Positions 7,122 through 14,600 of a stretch of 15,113 bases of DNA are shown piece by piece (the first letter of the stretch is position 1; each line of letters begins with the position of its first letter). A program made the position numbers and the translations under genes. Origin of the DNA: JBICIG01 sp043101605 (GTDB taxonomy: Bacteria > Planctomycetota > Phycisphaerae > Phycisphaerales > UBA1924); the NCBI GenBank assembly GCA_043101605.1, contig JBICIG010000036.1, forward strand, positions 1 through 15,113, in the 5' to 3' direction. The notes under the pieces are model-generated. The model was given only the letters and a program-made list of their open reading frames with translations, made no database searches and had not been told where the DNA came from.

Positions 7122-8159
7122 ATGCCGGTTTCCAGTCTTGCGCTCCGCCCCTCCCGCCGCTTGGTGCAGCCCGCGGCGCTGGCCGTGCTGCTGGTGCTGT
7201 CGGGCTCGGCGTTGGGTCAGTCGACGACGACGCGTGCGACGCCGGTGGATGTGGACATCCCGTCGTGGGTGGCGCTCGAGATGCTCGAGAACGACGCCGA
7301 CGCGGTGCGGCGTTACAAGTCGCTGCAGGGTCGTCAGGCGCGCCTGGAGAAGGACCTCCGCAAACTCCGGGCGACCTACTTCCGCACGGGCAACACGGAG
7401 ATGCGCCAGATCGGCATCTCGAAGCTGCGGAAGTACACCGATCCCGGCGTGTACCCGCTGCTGCTGGAAGTATTCGAGAAGGACTCGCTCGATGTGCGCA
7501 CGGCGATCCTCGACATGCTGGTCGATCAGCAGACCGACGACGCGGACACGACGCTCGCGTGGTCGGCGGTGTTCGACCGAGACGAGGCATACCGGGAGGC
7601 GGCGCTGGCCCGCCTTGAGCAGCGGATCGAGGAAGCGGGCGAGGTGCCCGACCGCATCACCTACATCGTTGCCCAGGGGCTCGCCAAGCAGAATCACGAC
7701 GAGGCGGCGGCGGCGGCACAAGTGGCCGACAATCTGAACATCGTCAAGCTCATCCCGAACCTGATCAACGCACAGGTAGGCGGCACAGGGGCTTCGGGCG
7801 AACGGCAGGGTGCTCTCGGGTGGATCATGATCGGCAAGCAGACCGCGTTCGTGAGCGATCTTCAGCCCGTGGTCGCCGACAGCGCCGTGGCGTTCGACCC
7901 GCAACTCTCGGTGGTGACCGACGGCGTGGTGATCCGGGCGCTCGACGCGGTCGTGGTGACCTACCGCACGGAAGTTCACACCTCGCTGCTGGGGCTGGCG
8001 CAGCGTGCGTCGGGGCAGGACCTCGGGAGCCTCGGCTGGGACCAGCGAGCGTGGTGGGATTGGTACACGCGGGAAATGGAGCCGGAACTGGCGCGTCGGC
8101 GGGCGCAGGGGCTGCCGATGATCCCCGAGAATCCGTCTGATCCGCAAGAAGGCGGCTGA
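7122..8159 (+). CDS. Secreted HEAT-repeat-like protein of unknown function
   Basis: Product of 345 residues with a signal peptide: basic N-terminus to about 13, hydrophobic core 16-31, likely cleavage after GSALGQ (about 33), no lipobox cysteine. The start is supported by GGGAGG (7111-7116), five bases before the ATG. Residues about 85-175 form successive amphipathic helices (RQIGISKLRKYTDPGVYPLL, then DVRTAILDMLVDQQ, then REAALARLEQRI) that resemble HEAT-like repeats. The following part, about 205-300, looks like beta-structure (LSVVTDGVVIRALDAVVV). The C-terminus DQRAWWDWYTREMEPE resembles the WxxWW-like ends seen in some planctomycete HEAT proteins, a weak recollection rather than a firm assignment. 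I cannot name a function. The gene ends three bases before the convergent acpS stop. Confidence 0.75.
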   Translation: MPVSSLALRPSRRLVQPAALAVLLVLSGSALGQSTTTRATPVDVDIPSWVALEMLENDADAVRRYKSLQGRQARLEKDLRKLRATYFRTGNTEMRQIGISKLRKYTDPGVYPLLLEVFEKDSLDVRTAILDMLVDQQTDDADTTLAWSAVFDRDEAYREAALARLEQRIEEAGEVPDRITYIVAQGLAKQNHDEAAAAAQVADNLNIVKLIPNLINAQVGGTGASGERQGALGWIMIGKQTAFVSDLQPVVADSAVAFDPQLSVVTDGVVIRALDAVVVTYRTEVHTSLLGLAQRASGQDLGSLGWDQRAWWDWYTREMEPELARRRAQGLPMIPENPSDPQEGG

Positions 8160-8168
8160 GGCTCAGCC
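8154..8168. repeat. Palindrome holding both convergent stop codons
   Basis: GGCTGAG-G-CTCAGCC is a perfect 15-base inverted repeat. It contains the TGA of the HEAT-like gene (8157-8159) and the TGA of acpS on the other strand (8163-8165). It could form a short hairpin in either transcript, but no T-run follows, so terminator function is uncertain. Confidence 0.4.
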
Positions 8169-8540
8169 CAGCGCGATGACAGACGCCATCGCCGCGCGAT
8201 CGGTGTGGGTCAGCGAGATCAGCCACGAGCGGACGCCGAGTGATTCGGCGCGGCTTTGGGCGACGCCGGAGAGGCGCACTCCCGGGGCACCGGCGCCGTC
8301 GCGCGTCACTTCGATGTCGGTCCAAGAGATGCCGTGGCGGAGCCCGGTGCCGAGGGCCTTCATCACGGCTTCCTTGGCGGCAAAGCGTGCGGCGTAGTGC
8401 TCGGGTCGGCGGCGGCCCCGGTCATCGCAGTACGCCCGTTCGGCTTCGGTGAAGCATCGCTCCGGGAAGCGGTCCTCGTGGCGGACGAGCAGGTCGGCGA
8501 TGCGCTCGACTTCGACGAGATCGATGCCGTGCGCGAGCAT
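8163..8540 (-). CDS. acpS: Holo-[acyl-carrier-protein] synthase
   Basis: Product of 125 residues, the normal size for AcpS. It transfers 4'-phosphopantetheine from CoA to a serine of acyl carrier protein, a cytoplasmic step needed for fatty acid synthesis. Both signature blocks are present: GIDLVEVERI (5-14) with the Mg-binding Asp7, and RFAAKEAVMKALGTG (52-66) with Glu57 and Lys56. The end (SWLISLTHTDRAAMASVIA) matches the family's last strands. The ATG at 8540 lies three bases after the stop of the zinc-ribbon gene, so it is probably translated as the last gene of the dnaJ-grpE-fmdB-acpS run. No acyl carrier protein or fatty acid synthesis gene adjoins it. Confidence 0.95.
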   Translation of the reverse strand: MLAHGIDLVEVERIADLLVRHEDRFPERCFTEAERAYCDDRGRRRPEHYAARFAAKEAVMKALGTGLRHGISWTDIEVTRDGAGAPGVRLSGVAQSRAESLGVRSWLISLTHTDRAAMASVIALG

Positions 8541-8543
8541 GAC

Positions 8544-8906
8544 TCAGTTCTTTTTGGCCGGCGCGGGCTTGCCGGCCTTGGAGGCCTTGGGATCGCCCGA
8601 GGGCTTCGCGCCCGCATCGGGCTTGGCGTTCTTGGAAGAACCCTTGTCCGAGCCCTTCTCTCCCCCGCTGCTGCCGGCGTCGGACGAGGGCGCGTCGGCC
8701 TTGGCGCCCTTCTTGTACGACTCGGAGCGGTAGTCGGTCTGGTAGAAGCCCGAGCCCTTGAAGAGCACGGCGGCGCCGGTGCCGATGAGGCGTTCGAGCG
8801 CCATACGCCCGCAGGAGGGGCACTTCCGCTTGGGCTTGGCGGTGATGGACTGGAAGACTTCGAGTTCCTCGCCGCATTCCTTGCAGCGGTAGTCGTAGGT
8901 GGGCAT
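8544..8906 (-). CDS. FmdB-family zinc-ribbon protein with disordered tail
   Basis: Product of 120 residues. The N-terminal domain is the FmdB/CxxC-CxxC-SSSS regulatory zinc ribbon: MPTYDYRCKECGEELEVFQS with C8 and C11, then CPSCG with C29 and C32. It is followed by GTGAAVLFKGSGFYQTDYRS (43-62), the usual end of the core domain. From about residue 67 a tail rich in Lys, Ala, Ser, Gly, Pro and Asp replaces any fold and is likely disordered. Members are often called putative regulatory proteins, but a role is not established. The start is supported by GGGAG nine bases upstream, inside the end of grpE. The gene lies three bases from grpE and three from acpS, so it is clearly part of that unit. 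Confidence 0.88.
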   Translation of the reverse strand: MPTYDYRCKECGEELEVFQSITAKPKRKCPSCGRMALERLIGTGAAVLFKGSGFYQTDYRSESYKKGAKADAPSSDAGSSGGEKGSDKGSSKNAKPDAGAKPSGDPKASKAGKPAPAKKN

Positions 8907-8909
8907 GGG

Positions 8910-9596
8910 TCAGTGCTCCCGTTCCGGCTCGGTGTCGGATTCCGGGTCGGTCTCGGCTTCGGTTGGCGGCGTGTCCGCGATGGACTCGGCCGGGCCGGTC
9001 GAGACGGCGACCTTGGCCGGGCGGACGACGCGATCGCCCAGCGTGTAGCCGACCTGGTAGGTCTCGATGACCTGGTTGGGTTCGATCGCGTCATCGGGGC
9101 GGGAGGCGAGGGCCTCGTGGCGGCCCGGGTCGAACTCCTCGCCCGGCGCGGGCTCGATGAGCCCCACGCCGTGCTTGCCGAGCGTGCGGATGAGTTCGGC
9201 GCGGATGACGCGGACACCGTCCATGACCTGGGACGCCGAGGCGGTCTCGGGATCCTGCAGGAGCGCGAGGTCGAAGTGATCGAGCGCGGTGATGACATCG
9301 CGGGCGACGGCGGTGACCGACTGGCGGCGTGCCTCGGCGACTTCCTGGCGGGCGATGCGTTCGGCGTTCCGCGCATCGGCCACGGCTCGGAGCAGGTTGT
9401 TGCGCTCCTCTTCGAGTTTGGCCCGCTCGCTCTCGAAGCTCTGGAGATCGGACCACATGCGGTCGAGCTCTTCGGGGTCCATGTCGTCGATGGAGGGGAG
9501 CGGCGCGTCATCGGCGCGCGGCTCGGGCCCGGCGTGCTCGCGCGGGGTGTCCTCGTCGCTTCGGTGGGCGTTCCGATCGGTGTTGGGGTCGTGCAT
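8910..9596 (-). CDS. grpE: Nucleotide exchange factor GrpE
   Basis: Product of 228 residues. GrpE acts as a dimer that releases ADP from DnaK and so resets its cycle. Residues about 40-95 form a long charged coiled coil (DPEELDRMWSDLQSF, then RNNLLRAVADARNAERIARQ). A four-helix-bundle part follows (VARDVITALDHFDLAL, 97-112). The DnaK-contacting beta-domain begins near LGKHGVGLIEPAPGEEFDP (139-157) and includes HEALASRPDD and GYTLGDRVVRPAKVAVS (183-199). Both ends are acidic and probably disordered. The start is the ATG at 9596; a much longer frame continues upstream through dnaJ in another reading frame and is not real. An AGGGGA site precedes the start. The gene lies 23 bp after dnaJ. No dnaK is present in the window. 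Confidence 0.95.
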   Translation of the reverse strand: MHDPNTDRNAHRSDEDTPREHAGPEPRADDAPLPSIDDMDPEELDRMWSDLQSFESERAKLEEERNNLLRAVADARNAERIARQEVAEARRQSVTAVARDVITALDHFDLALLQDPETASASQVMDGVRVIRAELIRTLGKHGVGLIEPAPGEEFDPGRHEALASRPDDAIEPNQVIETYQVGYTLGDRVVRPAKVAVSTGPAESIADTPPTEAETDPESDTEPEREH

Positions 9597-9619
9597 GTCG
9601 GTCCCCTGCTGGCGGGTGG

Positions 9620-10768
9620 TCAGCCGCCCAGAAAGTCGCGGATGCGCTGAAAGAAGCCGTGGCTCTCGGGGAGGACGCGGGCGTCCTCGGTCTCGGCGAA
9701 CGCGCGCAGCAACTCTTCCTGCTTGGCGGTGAGTTTCTTGGGAATCTCGATTCGGCAGCCGACGATCAGGTCGCCCCGTCGCCCGCTGCGGAGGTTGGGC
9801 AGGCCCTCGCCGGCGATGCGGAAGATCGCGCCGTGCTGGGTGCCCTTGGGAATCTTCAGTTCGTGCGAGCCTTCGAGGGTTGGGACCTCGATCTCGGCGC
9901 CGAGGGCGGCCTGCGAGAAGCCCAGGGGCATCTCGAGGAGCAGGTGGTCGCCGTCGCGCTCGAACATCTCGTGCTTCTTGATGCGGGCGACGACATGGAG
10001 CGAGCCGCGCACGCCCTGCCCGCTCGGCGAGACATCGGGGCCCGGCGGCTCGCCCTCGCCCTGCACACGGACGGCCTGGCCGTCGTGGATGCCGGGGGGA
10101 ATCTTGACCGTCAGCGAGCGCTTGCGCGGGACACGGCCCGAGCCGCGGCAATCCTCGCAGCGTTCCTCGACGATGGTGCCTCGCCCCTGGCAGTGCGGGC
10201 AGGCGACGACCATGCGGAACATGCCGCCGAGCCCAGCCTGCTGGACCTTGCCGCGCCCTTCGCAGGTGGTGCAGGTCTTGGGCGTGGTGCCGGGCTTGGC
10301 GCCCGAGCCGGTGCAGGTCTCGCAGACATCCATGCGCGTGAACTCGATGTCGCGCTCGGTGCCTTCGAGGACTTCCTTGAGGGTGAGGGCGACCTCGGTT
10401 TCGAGGTCGTAGCCGCGGGGTTGCGAGCGGCCGCGCGGCCCGCGTCCGCCCGCGCCCCCGCCGCCGAAGATGTCCTGGAACATCGAGAAGATGTCCGAGA
10501 CATCCATGCGCGAGAAGTCGTGGGCGGCCGAGCCCGCGCCGCGGAGCCCTTCGTGCCCGTACTGGTCGTAGCGCTGGCGCTTGGCGGAGTCGGAGAGGAC
10601 CTCGTACGCCTCGGCGGCTTCCTTGAACGCGGCCTCGGCTTCGGCATCGCCCGGGTTGCGGTCCGGGTGGTGCTTCATCGCGAGCCGGCGGTAGGCGCGC
10701 TTGATCTCCTCGGCGTCGGCGGATTTCTCGACGCCGAGGATTTCGTAGTAGTCACGGGTCGTTGGCAC
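9620..10768 (-). CDS. dnaJ: Molecular chaperone DnaJ (Hsp40, type I)
   Basis: Product of 382 residues, full length for bacterial DnaJ. The J-domain (5-70) has the HPD triad at 34-36, which stimulates DnaK ATPase. A Gly-rich linker (101-115) includes FGGGGAGGRG. All four CxxCxGxG zinc-centre repeats are present, with cysteines at 149/152, 166/169, 190/193 and 204/207. The C-terminal substrate-binding domains follow (VKIPPGIHDGQAVRVQGEGE and GSHELKIPKGTQ). The start codon is GTG at 10768: an in-frame TGA lies directly before it, so no earlier start is possible, and an AAAGG site lies eight bases upstream. It follows groEL copy 1 by 61 bp and precedes grpE. The order dnaJ-grpE without dnaK differs from the common grpE-dnaK-dnaJ arrangement. 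Confidence 0.96.
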   Translation of the reverse strand: MPTTRDYYEILGVEKSADAEEIKRAYRRLAMKHHPDRNPGDAEAEAAFKEAAEAYEVLSDSAKRQRYDQYGHEGLRGAGSAAHDFSRMDVSDIFSMFQDIFGGGGAGGRGPRGRSQPRGYDLETEVALTLKEVLEGTERDIEFTRMDVCETCTGSGAKPGTTPKTCTTCEGRGKVQQAGLGGMFRMVVACPHCQGRGTIVEERCEDCRGSGRVPRKRSLTVKIPPGIHDGQAVRVQGEGEPPGPDVSPSGQGVRGSLHVVARIKKHEMFERDGDHLLLEMPLGFSQAALGAEIEVPTLEGSHELKIPKGTQHGAIFRIAGEGLPNLRSGRRGDLIVGCRIEIPKKLTAKQEELLRAFAETEDARVLPESHGFFQRIRDFLGG

Positions 10769-10829
10769 TCAGCGGCCTTTCTCTTCGGCTCCGCAGGTGG
10801 TCCTGTCCGATGCCTGTGCGGCGACCGGC

Positions 10830-12440
10830 TCAGCTCACCGCGCCGGTTTCGACCTCATCCTCATCCTTCAGATCGGTCACCAGCACATCGGTCGTCAGCA
10901 TCAGCCCCGCGACCGAGCAGGCGTTGGTCAGCGCGGTCTTGGCGACCAGGGCCGGGTCGATGATGCCGGCCTTGACGAGGTCGACATACTCGCCGGTCGC
11001 GGCGTTGAAGCCGACGGACTGGTCTTCCTTGATGGTCTCGACGACGAGGTCGCCGTCGTAGCCGGCGTTCTCGGCGATCTGGCGGGCGGGGTACTCGACG
11101 GCGGCGGCGACGATGTCGAAGCCCTGCTTCTCGTCGCCCTTGGCCTTCTTCTTGCCCGCTTCGATGGCGGCCTGGGTGCGGAGGAGCGCGACGCCGCCGC
11201 CGGGGACATAGCCCTCCGTGGCCGCGGCACGGGTTGCGTGGAGCGCGTCGTCGACCATGTCCTTGCGCTCCTTCATGGCGATCTCGGTCGCGCCGCCGAC
11301 ATGGATGATCGCGACGCCGCCGGTGAGCTTGGCGTGGCGTTCCATGAGCTTCTCGCGGTCGTAGTCGCTCGTGGACTTCTCGTGCTGGGCGAGGATCTGA
11401 TCGGCGCGGGCGGTGATGTCCTTCTTCTTGCCGCCGCCTTCGATGATGGTGGTGTCGTCCTTGGTGATGACGAGCTTCTTGGCGGTGCCGAGCTCGCTGA
11501 GCTCGATGGACTCGAGGCTGCGGCCGAGGTCCTCGGAGAAGTAGGTGCCGCCGGTGAGGATCGCGATGTCCTGGAGCATGGCCTTGCGGCGGTCGCCGAA
11601 GCCGGGTGCCTTGACGGCGGCGATCTTGAGCACGCCGCGGAGCCGGTTGACGACGAGCGCGGCGAGGGCCTCGTTCTCGACATCCTCGGCGATCAGGAGG
11701 AGGGGCTTGCCGCTGGTCGCGGCCTTGTTGAGCAGGGGGAGCAGGTCGGCGAGGTTGGCGATCTTCTTCTCGTGGATGAGGATCAATGCATCTTCGAGGA
11801 CGCACTCGGCGGTCTTGGGGCTGGTCATGAAGTAGGGCGAGAGGTAGCCCTTGTCGAACTGCATGCCCTCGACATACTCGAGCGTGGTGTCGGCCGACTT
11901 GCCGTCCTCGACCTCAACGACGCCGTCGGGGCCGACCTTGGCGATCGCCTCGGCGATCAGCTCGCCGATCTCTTCGTCGTGGTTGGCGCTGACGGTTGCG
12001 ATCTTCTTGTAGTCGGCCTTGCCCTTGCACTGGACGGCCATCTTGTCGATGGCTTCGGCAGCGGCTTCGGCGGCGGCGTTGATGCCACGCTGCAGTTCGA
12101 CGGGGTTGGCGCCAGCGGCAACATGCTTGAGGCCCTCTTCAAAGATCGCCTGGGCGAGCACGGTGGCGCAAGTCGTGCCGTCGCCCGCCTTGTCGGCGGT
12201 CCGCTTGGCGACCTGGTGGACCATCTTGGCGCCCATGGACTCGAATCGCTCGGCGAGTTCGACTTCCTTGGCGACGCTGACGCCGTCCTTGGTGACCGAG
12301 GGCCCGCCGTAGGATTTCTCGATGACGACATGACGCCCGCTGGGGCCCATCGTGCACTTGACGGCATTGGCGAGGCGTTCGACGCCCTTGCGGAACTCGA
12401 CCCGGCCGTCCACCCCGAACATCATCTGCTTGCTGCCCAT
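10830..12440 (-). CDS. groEL: Chaperonin GroEL, copy 1 (complete, divergent tail)
   Basis: Product of 536 residues, full length. Key ATP-site residues sit at the E. coli positions: Asp52 in VTKDGVSVAKE, Asp87 in AGDGTTCATVL, Asp398 in MVDDALHATRAA, and PGGG at 413-416. Domain landmarks include EYVEGMQFDKGYLSPYF (188-204) and FGDRRKAMLQDIAILTGG (281-298). Differences from a typical GroEL are TMGPSG at 30-35 (usual TLGPKG), Cys91 where Thr is usual, and a C-terminus ending in an acidic stretch (KDEDEVETGAVS) without the Gly-Gly-Met tail. These suggest a specialised paralogue. GAGGA six bases before the ATG supports the start. It follows the sulfotransferase gene by 42 bp and precedes dnaJ. It forms ATP-driven folding chambers, with the adjacent groES product as the likely lid. 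Confidence 0.95.
   Translation of the reverse strand: MGSKQMMFGVDGRVEFRKGVERLANAVKCTMGPSGRHVVIEKSYGGPSVTKDGVSVAKEVELAERFESMGAKMVHQVAKRTADKAGDGTTCATVLAQAIFEEGLKHVAAGANPVELQRGINAAAEAAAEAIDKMAVQCKGKADYKKIATVSANHDEEIGELIAEAIAKVGPDGVVEVEDGKSADTTLEYVEGMQFDKGYLSPYFMTSPKTAECVLEDALILIHEKKIANLADLLPLLNKAATSGKPLLLIAEDVENEALAALVVNRLRGVLKIAAVKAPGFGDRRKAMLQDIAILTGGTYFSEDLGRSLESIELSELGTAKKLVITKDDTTIIEGGGKKKDITARADQILAQHEKSTSDYDREKLMERHAKLTGGVAIIHVGGATEIAMKERKDMVDDALHATRAAATEGYVPGGGVALLRTQAAIEAGKKKAKGDEKQGFDIVAAAVEYPARQIAENAGYDGDLVVETIKEDQSVGFNAATGEYVDLVKAGIIDPALVAKTALTNACSVAGLMLTTDVLVTDLKDEDEVETGAVS
11551..11598. repeat. 48-bp exact direct repeat, copy in groEL copy 1
   Basis: This 48-base block is identical to 14713-14760 in groEL copy 2. 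It encodes the conserved GDRRKAMLQDIAILTG segment of the apical domain. Neighbouring bases differ, so the exact identity is local. It may reflect shared codon use plus strong protein conservation, or short gene conversion. Confidence 0.85.
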
Positions 12441-12482
12441 AGCGCTTCCTCGCGATTGGTGATTGGTCTGCCCGAGCCTCGC

Positions 12483-13463
12483 TCAACGCGCCGCGTGCGC
12501 GACGGCTCCGGTCGTGTCGGTCTGATACCCAAGCCCTTCGAGCACATCGCCCGCGGCTTCCATGAAGACCTTCTCGGTGCGATCCGAGAAGTAATTGCGC
12601 CAGTCTCCCACCTGGCCCTTCCTTCGATACTCGCCCGGCTGCTCCTTCTCAAGCCCCGGGCGTGTGTCCTCTCCCTCTTCCACCGGGGCGGCTTCCGCGG
12701 GGTCGAGCCCCAGAAAGCGGTAGAGCTGCGAGCGCACACGCTCGACATCGGCGTGGAGATCCTCGTACCGGAGCACCGCGACGCGGTCCCCGTCCTTCGA
12801 GCCGTGAAGTCGGCGGGCGGCCTCGAGATCGTGCAACGCCCGCGTCGCCCAACGATCGGCGACGAACCGCACCCAACTCTCATCGGCGAGCAGTTCCCCG
12901 GGGTGCTGGCGGAAGTAGTCCGGGTCGGCGAGGAACCGATCGCGCATCGGCGTGAACGACTTCTTGAATCTGTCCTGCTTCCACAACTCGCCGTTCTTGA
13001 ACTGGTGGAAGGTGAAACTCACCAGCACATCCCGTCCGTCGCGGAGGATGACGATCTGCCTCGCCCCGGGGAGCACGCGGCGGAGCGGCGTGGGCGAGCG
13101 ATCACCCAGCCAGATCGCGTCGGGCTTCTCCGTGCCGATCGCACCGAGGCACTGGCGGATGCTCTGCCGGAGCATCTTCCGCGCGGCGTCACGCACGGGG
13201 GGCTTGGCGCCCATGTAGTGCGTCTTGCTCATGAAGCGGGCGAAGGCGTCCTGGAGATGCTCGAAGTGGAACTCGCCGCGTGTGTGGACCCGCGGGTGCA
13301 GGTTGAGCACGCGTCCCAGCCAGTTGGTGCCCGAACGAGGATGCCCGCGGATGAACAGGAACCGCCGGCGCAGACGACCCTCGGCATCGACCGCCAGCGG
13401 CTCGGGGATCGGGCCGGGCGTCTCGATCTCTGGGATCGGCGGGATGGTGCGGTGACTGGTCAT
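12483..13463 (-). CDS. PAPS-dependent sulfotransferase domain protein
   Basis: Product of 326 residues. It carries the full set of cytosolic-type sulfotransferase signatures: the 5'-phosphosulfate loop RGHPRSGTNWLG (39-50), the 3'-phosphate block IVILRDGRDVLVSFTFH (137-153), VLRYEDL (230-236), and the C-terminal RRKGQVGDWRNYFS (280-293), equivalent to RKGxxGDWKNxFT. It should transfer sulfate from PAPS to a hydroxyl or amine of an unknown acceptor (glycan, lipid or small molecule). No signal peptide or membrane helix is visible; the N-terminus is Pro-rich. The ATG at 13463 has only a weak upstream purine stretch. The gene lies 30 bp after groES and 42 bp before groEL copy 1, all on one strand, so it is probably co-transcribed with chaperonin genes, an unusual setting. 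The domain call is firm; the substrate is unknown. Confidence 0.9.
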   Translation of the reverse strand: MTSHRTIPPIPEIETPGPIPEPLAVDAEGRLRRRFLFIRGHPRSGTNWLGRVLNLHPRVHTRGEFHFEHLQDAFARFMSKTHYMGAKPPVRDAARKMLRQSIRQCLGAIGTEKPDAIWLGDRSPTPLRRVLPGARQIVILRDGRDVLVSFTFHQFKNGELWKQDRFKKSFTPMRDRFLADPDYFRQHPGELLADESWVRFVADRWATRALHDLEAARRLHGSKDGDRVAVLRYEDLHADVERVRSQLYRFLGLDPAEAAPVEEGEDTRPGLEKEQPGEYRRKGQVGDWRNYFSDRTEKVFMEAAGDVLEGLGYQTDTTGAVAHAAR

Positions 13464-13493
13464 GCGGATTCCGCGTCGCGGGGGGTGCTCGTC

Positions 13494-13784
13494 TCAGCCC
13501 TGCAGGATGCCGAGCAGTTCGCTCTCGCGGAGGATCAGGTGCTTGGCGCCTTTGATCTCAACTTCGGTGCCGGCGTACTTGCCGTAAACCACGGTGTCGC
13601 CCTTGGAAACGCTGAGCGAAGCGCGGTGACCGTTCTGGAGCAGGCGCCCAGGTCCGGTCGCGACGACGGTGCCGCGGACGGGCTTCTCCTTGGCCGACTC
13701 GGGCAGGTAGATCCCGCCGGCGGTCATCGCCTCGGCTTCGATGGGCTTGACGAGAATGCGATCTTCGAGTGGTTTGACTGCCAT
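13494..13784 (-). CDS. groES: Co-chaperonin GroES
   Basis: Product of 96 residues, the standard size. GroES caps the GroEL cavity as a heptamer. It opens with MAVKPLEDRILVKPIEAEAM. The mobile loop (about 17-33) holds the GroEL-binding tripeptide IYL (25-27) within GGIYLPESAKEKP. The core strands GTVVATGPGR (38-47) and GDTVVYGKYAGTEVEIKG (62-79) follow, and it ends HLILRESELLGILQG. GGAG eight bases before the ATG supports the start. It lies 78 bp downstream of groEL copy 2 and 30 bp upstream of the sulfotransferase, so the only groES in view has a groEL on each side. The gap before it holds no CIRCE-like dyad or evident promoter. Confidence 0.97.
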   Translation of the reverse strand: MAVKPLEDRILVKPIEAEAMTAGGIYLPESAKEKPVRGTVVATGPGRLLQNGHRASLSVSKGDTVVYGKYAGTEVEIKGAKHLILRESELLGILQG

Positions 13785-14489
13785 GTGATTGCTCCGATTC
13801 GCGCACGACTGCGGCCGCGCGTTGTGTGCTCAGTTGCTTGAACAGTTCCTCAGCGGATGGGCTCAGAACCCCATCCCACCCATCCCCGGCATGCCACCCA
13901 TGCCGCCCATTCCGCCCATGCCGCCCATCGGGTCGCCGCCGTGGGCGTGCCCGTGGTCGTCCTTCTCCTGGGGGATCTCGGTGACGAGGCAGTCGGCGGC
14001 GAGCAGGATCGTCGCGACGCTCGCGGCGTTCTGGAGGGCCGAGCGATCGACCTTGGCGGGGGTGAGCACGCCGTCGGCGACGAGGTCGCCGTAGGTCCCG
14101 GTCAGGGCGTTGTAGCCGAAGTTCGGTTCGGTCGACTCGGCGACCTTGGCGACGACGACCGAGCCCTTGACGCCGGCGTTGTCGGCGATGGTGCGGAGCG
14201 GGACGGCCAGGGCCGAGTGAACGACCTGCATGCCGACGGCGAGGTCGTAGGCGGCGTGCCCGATGTCGTCGGCGGTGACTTCCTTGGCCTTGCCGAAGAC
14301 GGCCTTGTACGCCTTGAGCTTCTCGATCGCGCCCTGGGCGCGGATGAAGCTGGTCCCGCCGCCCGGGACGATGCCCTCGGCGAGCGCGGCCCGGGTGGCG
14401 TGGAGGGCGTCCTCGACGCGGGCCTTCTTCTCCTTGAGCTCGGCTTCGGACGCGGCGCCGACCTCGACCTGCGCCACGCCGCCGGCGAG

Positions 14490-14520
<31 letters not shown>

Positions 14521-14600
14521 TCGTAGTCGCTGGTGGCGTTCTCGATCTCGGCACGGATCTGCTCGATGCGGGCCTTGATGTCGTCGTTGGAGCCGGCGCC

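Noticed and set aside
6986..7123. N-terminal extension of the acyl-CoA synthetase
   Set aside because: The extension is Pro/Ser/Arg-rich, carries no family features and would reach the start codon of the divergent gene.
9597..10151. Upstream extension of the grpE frame through dnaJ
   Set aside because: The extension overlaps dnaJ in another frame and is Arg/Pro-rich. The ATG at 9596 has a ribosome binding site and begins a typical GrpE N-terminus.
10797..13841. A 1014-codon open frame on the plus strand opposite groEL, the sulfotransferase and groES
   Set aside because: It is antisense to three firmly recognised genes, has repetitive Gly/Val/Leu/Asp composition and no family motifs. Codon bias in GC-rich genes commonly leaves such antisense frames open.
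13785..13862. CIRCE operator upstream of groES
   Set aside because: No TTAGCACTC/GAGTGCTAA dyad is present; the few GTGCTC-like bases lack a partner.
13879..13926. Tandem repeat or microsatellite at the end of groEL copy 2
   Set aside because: The repeated bases encode the usual Gly-Gly-Met C-terminal tail of GroEL and need no other explanation.
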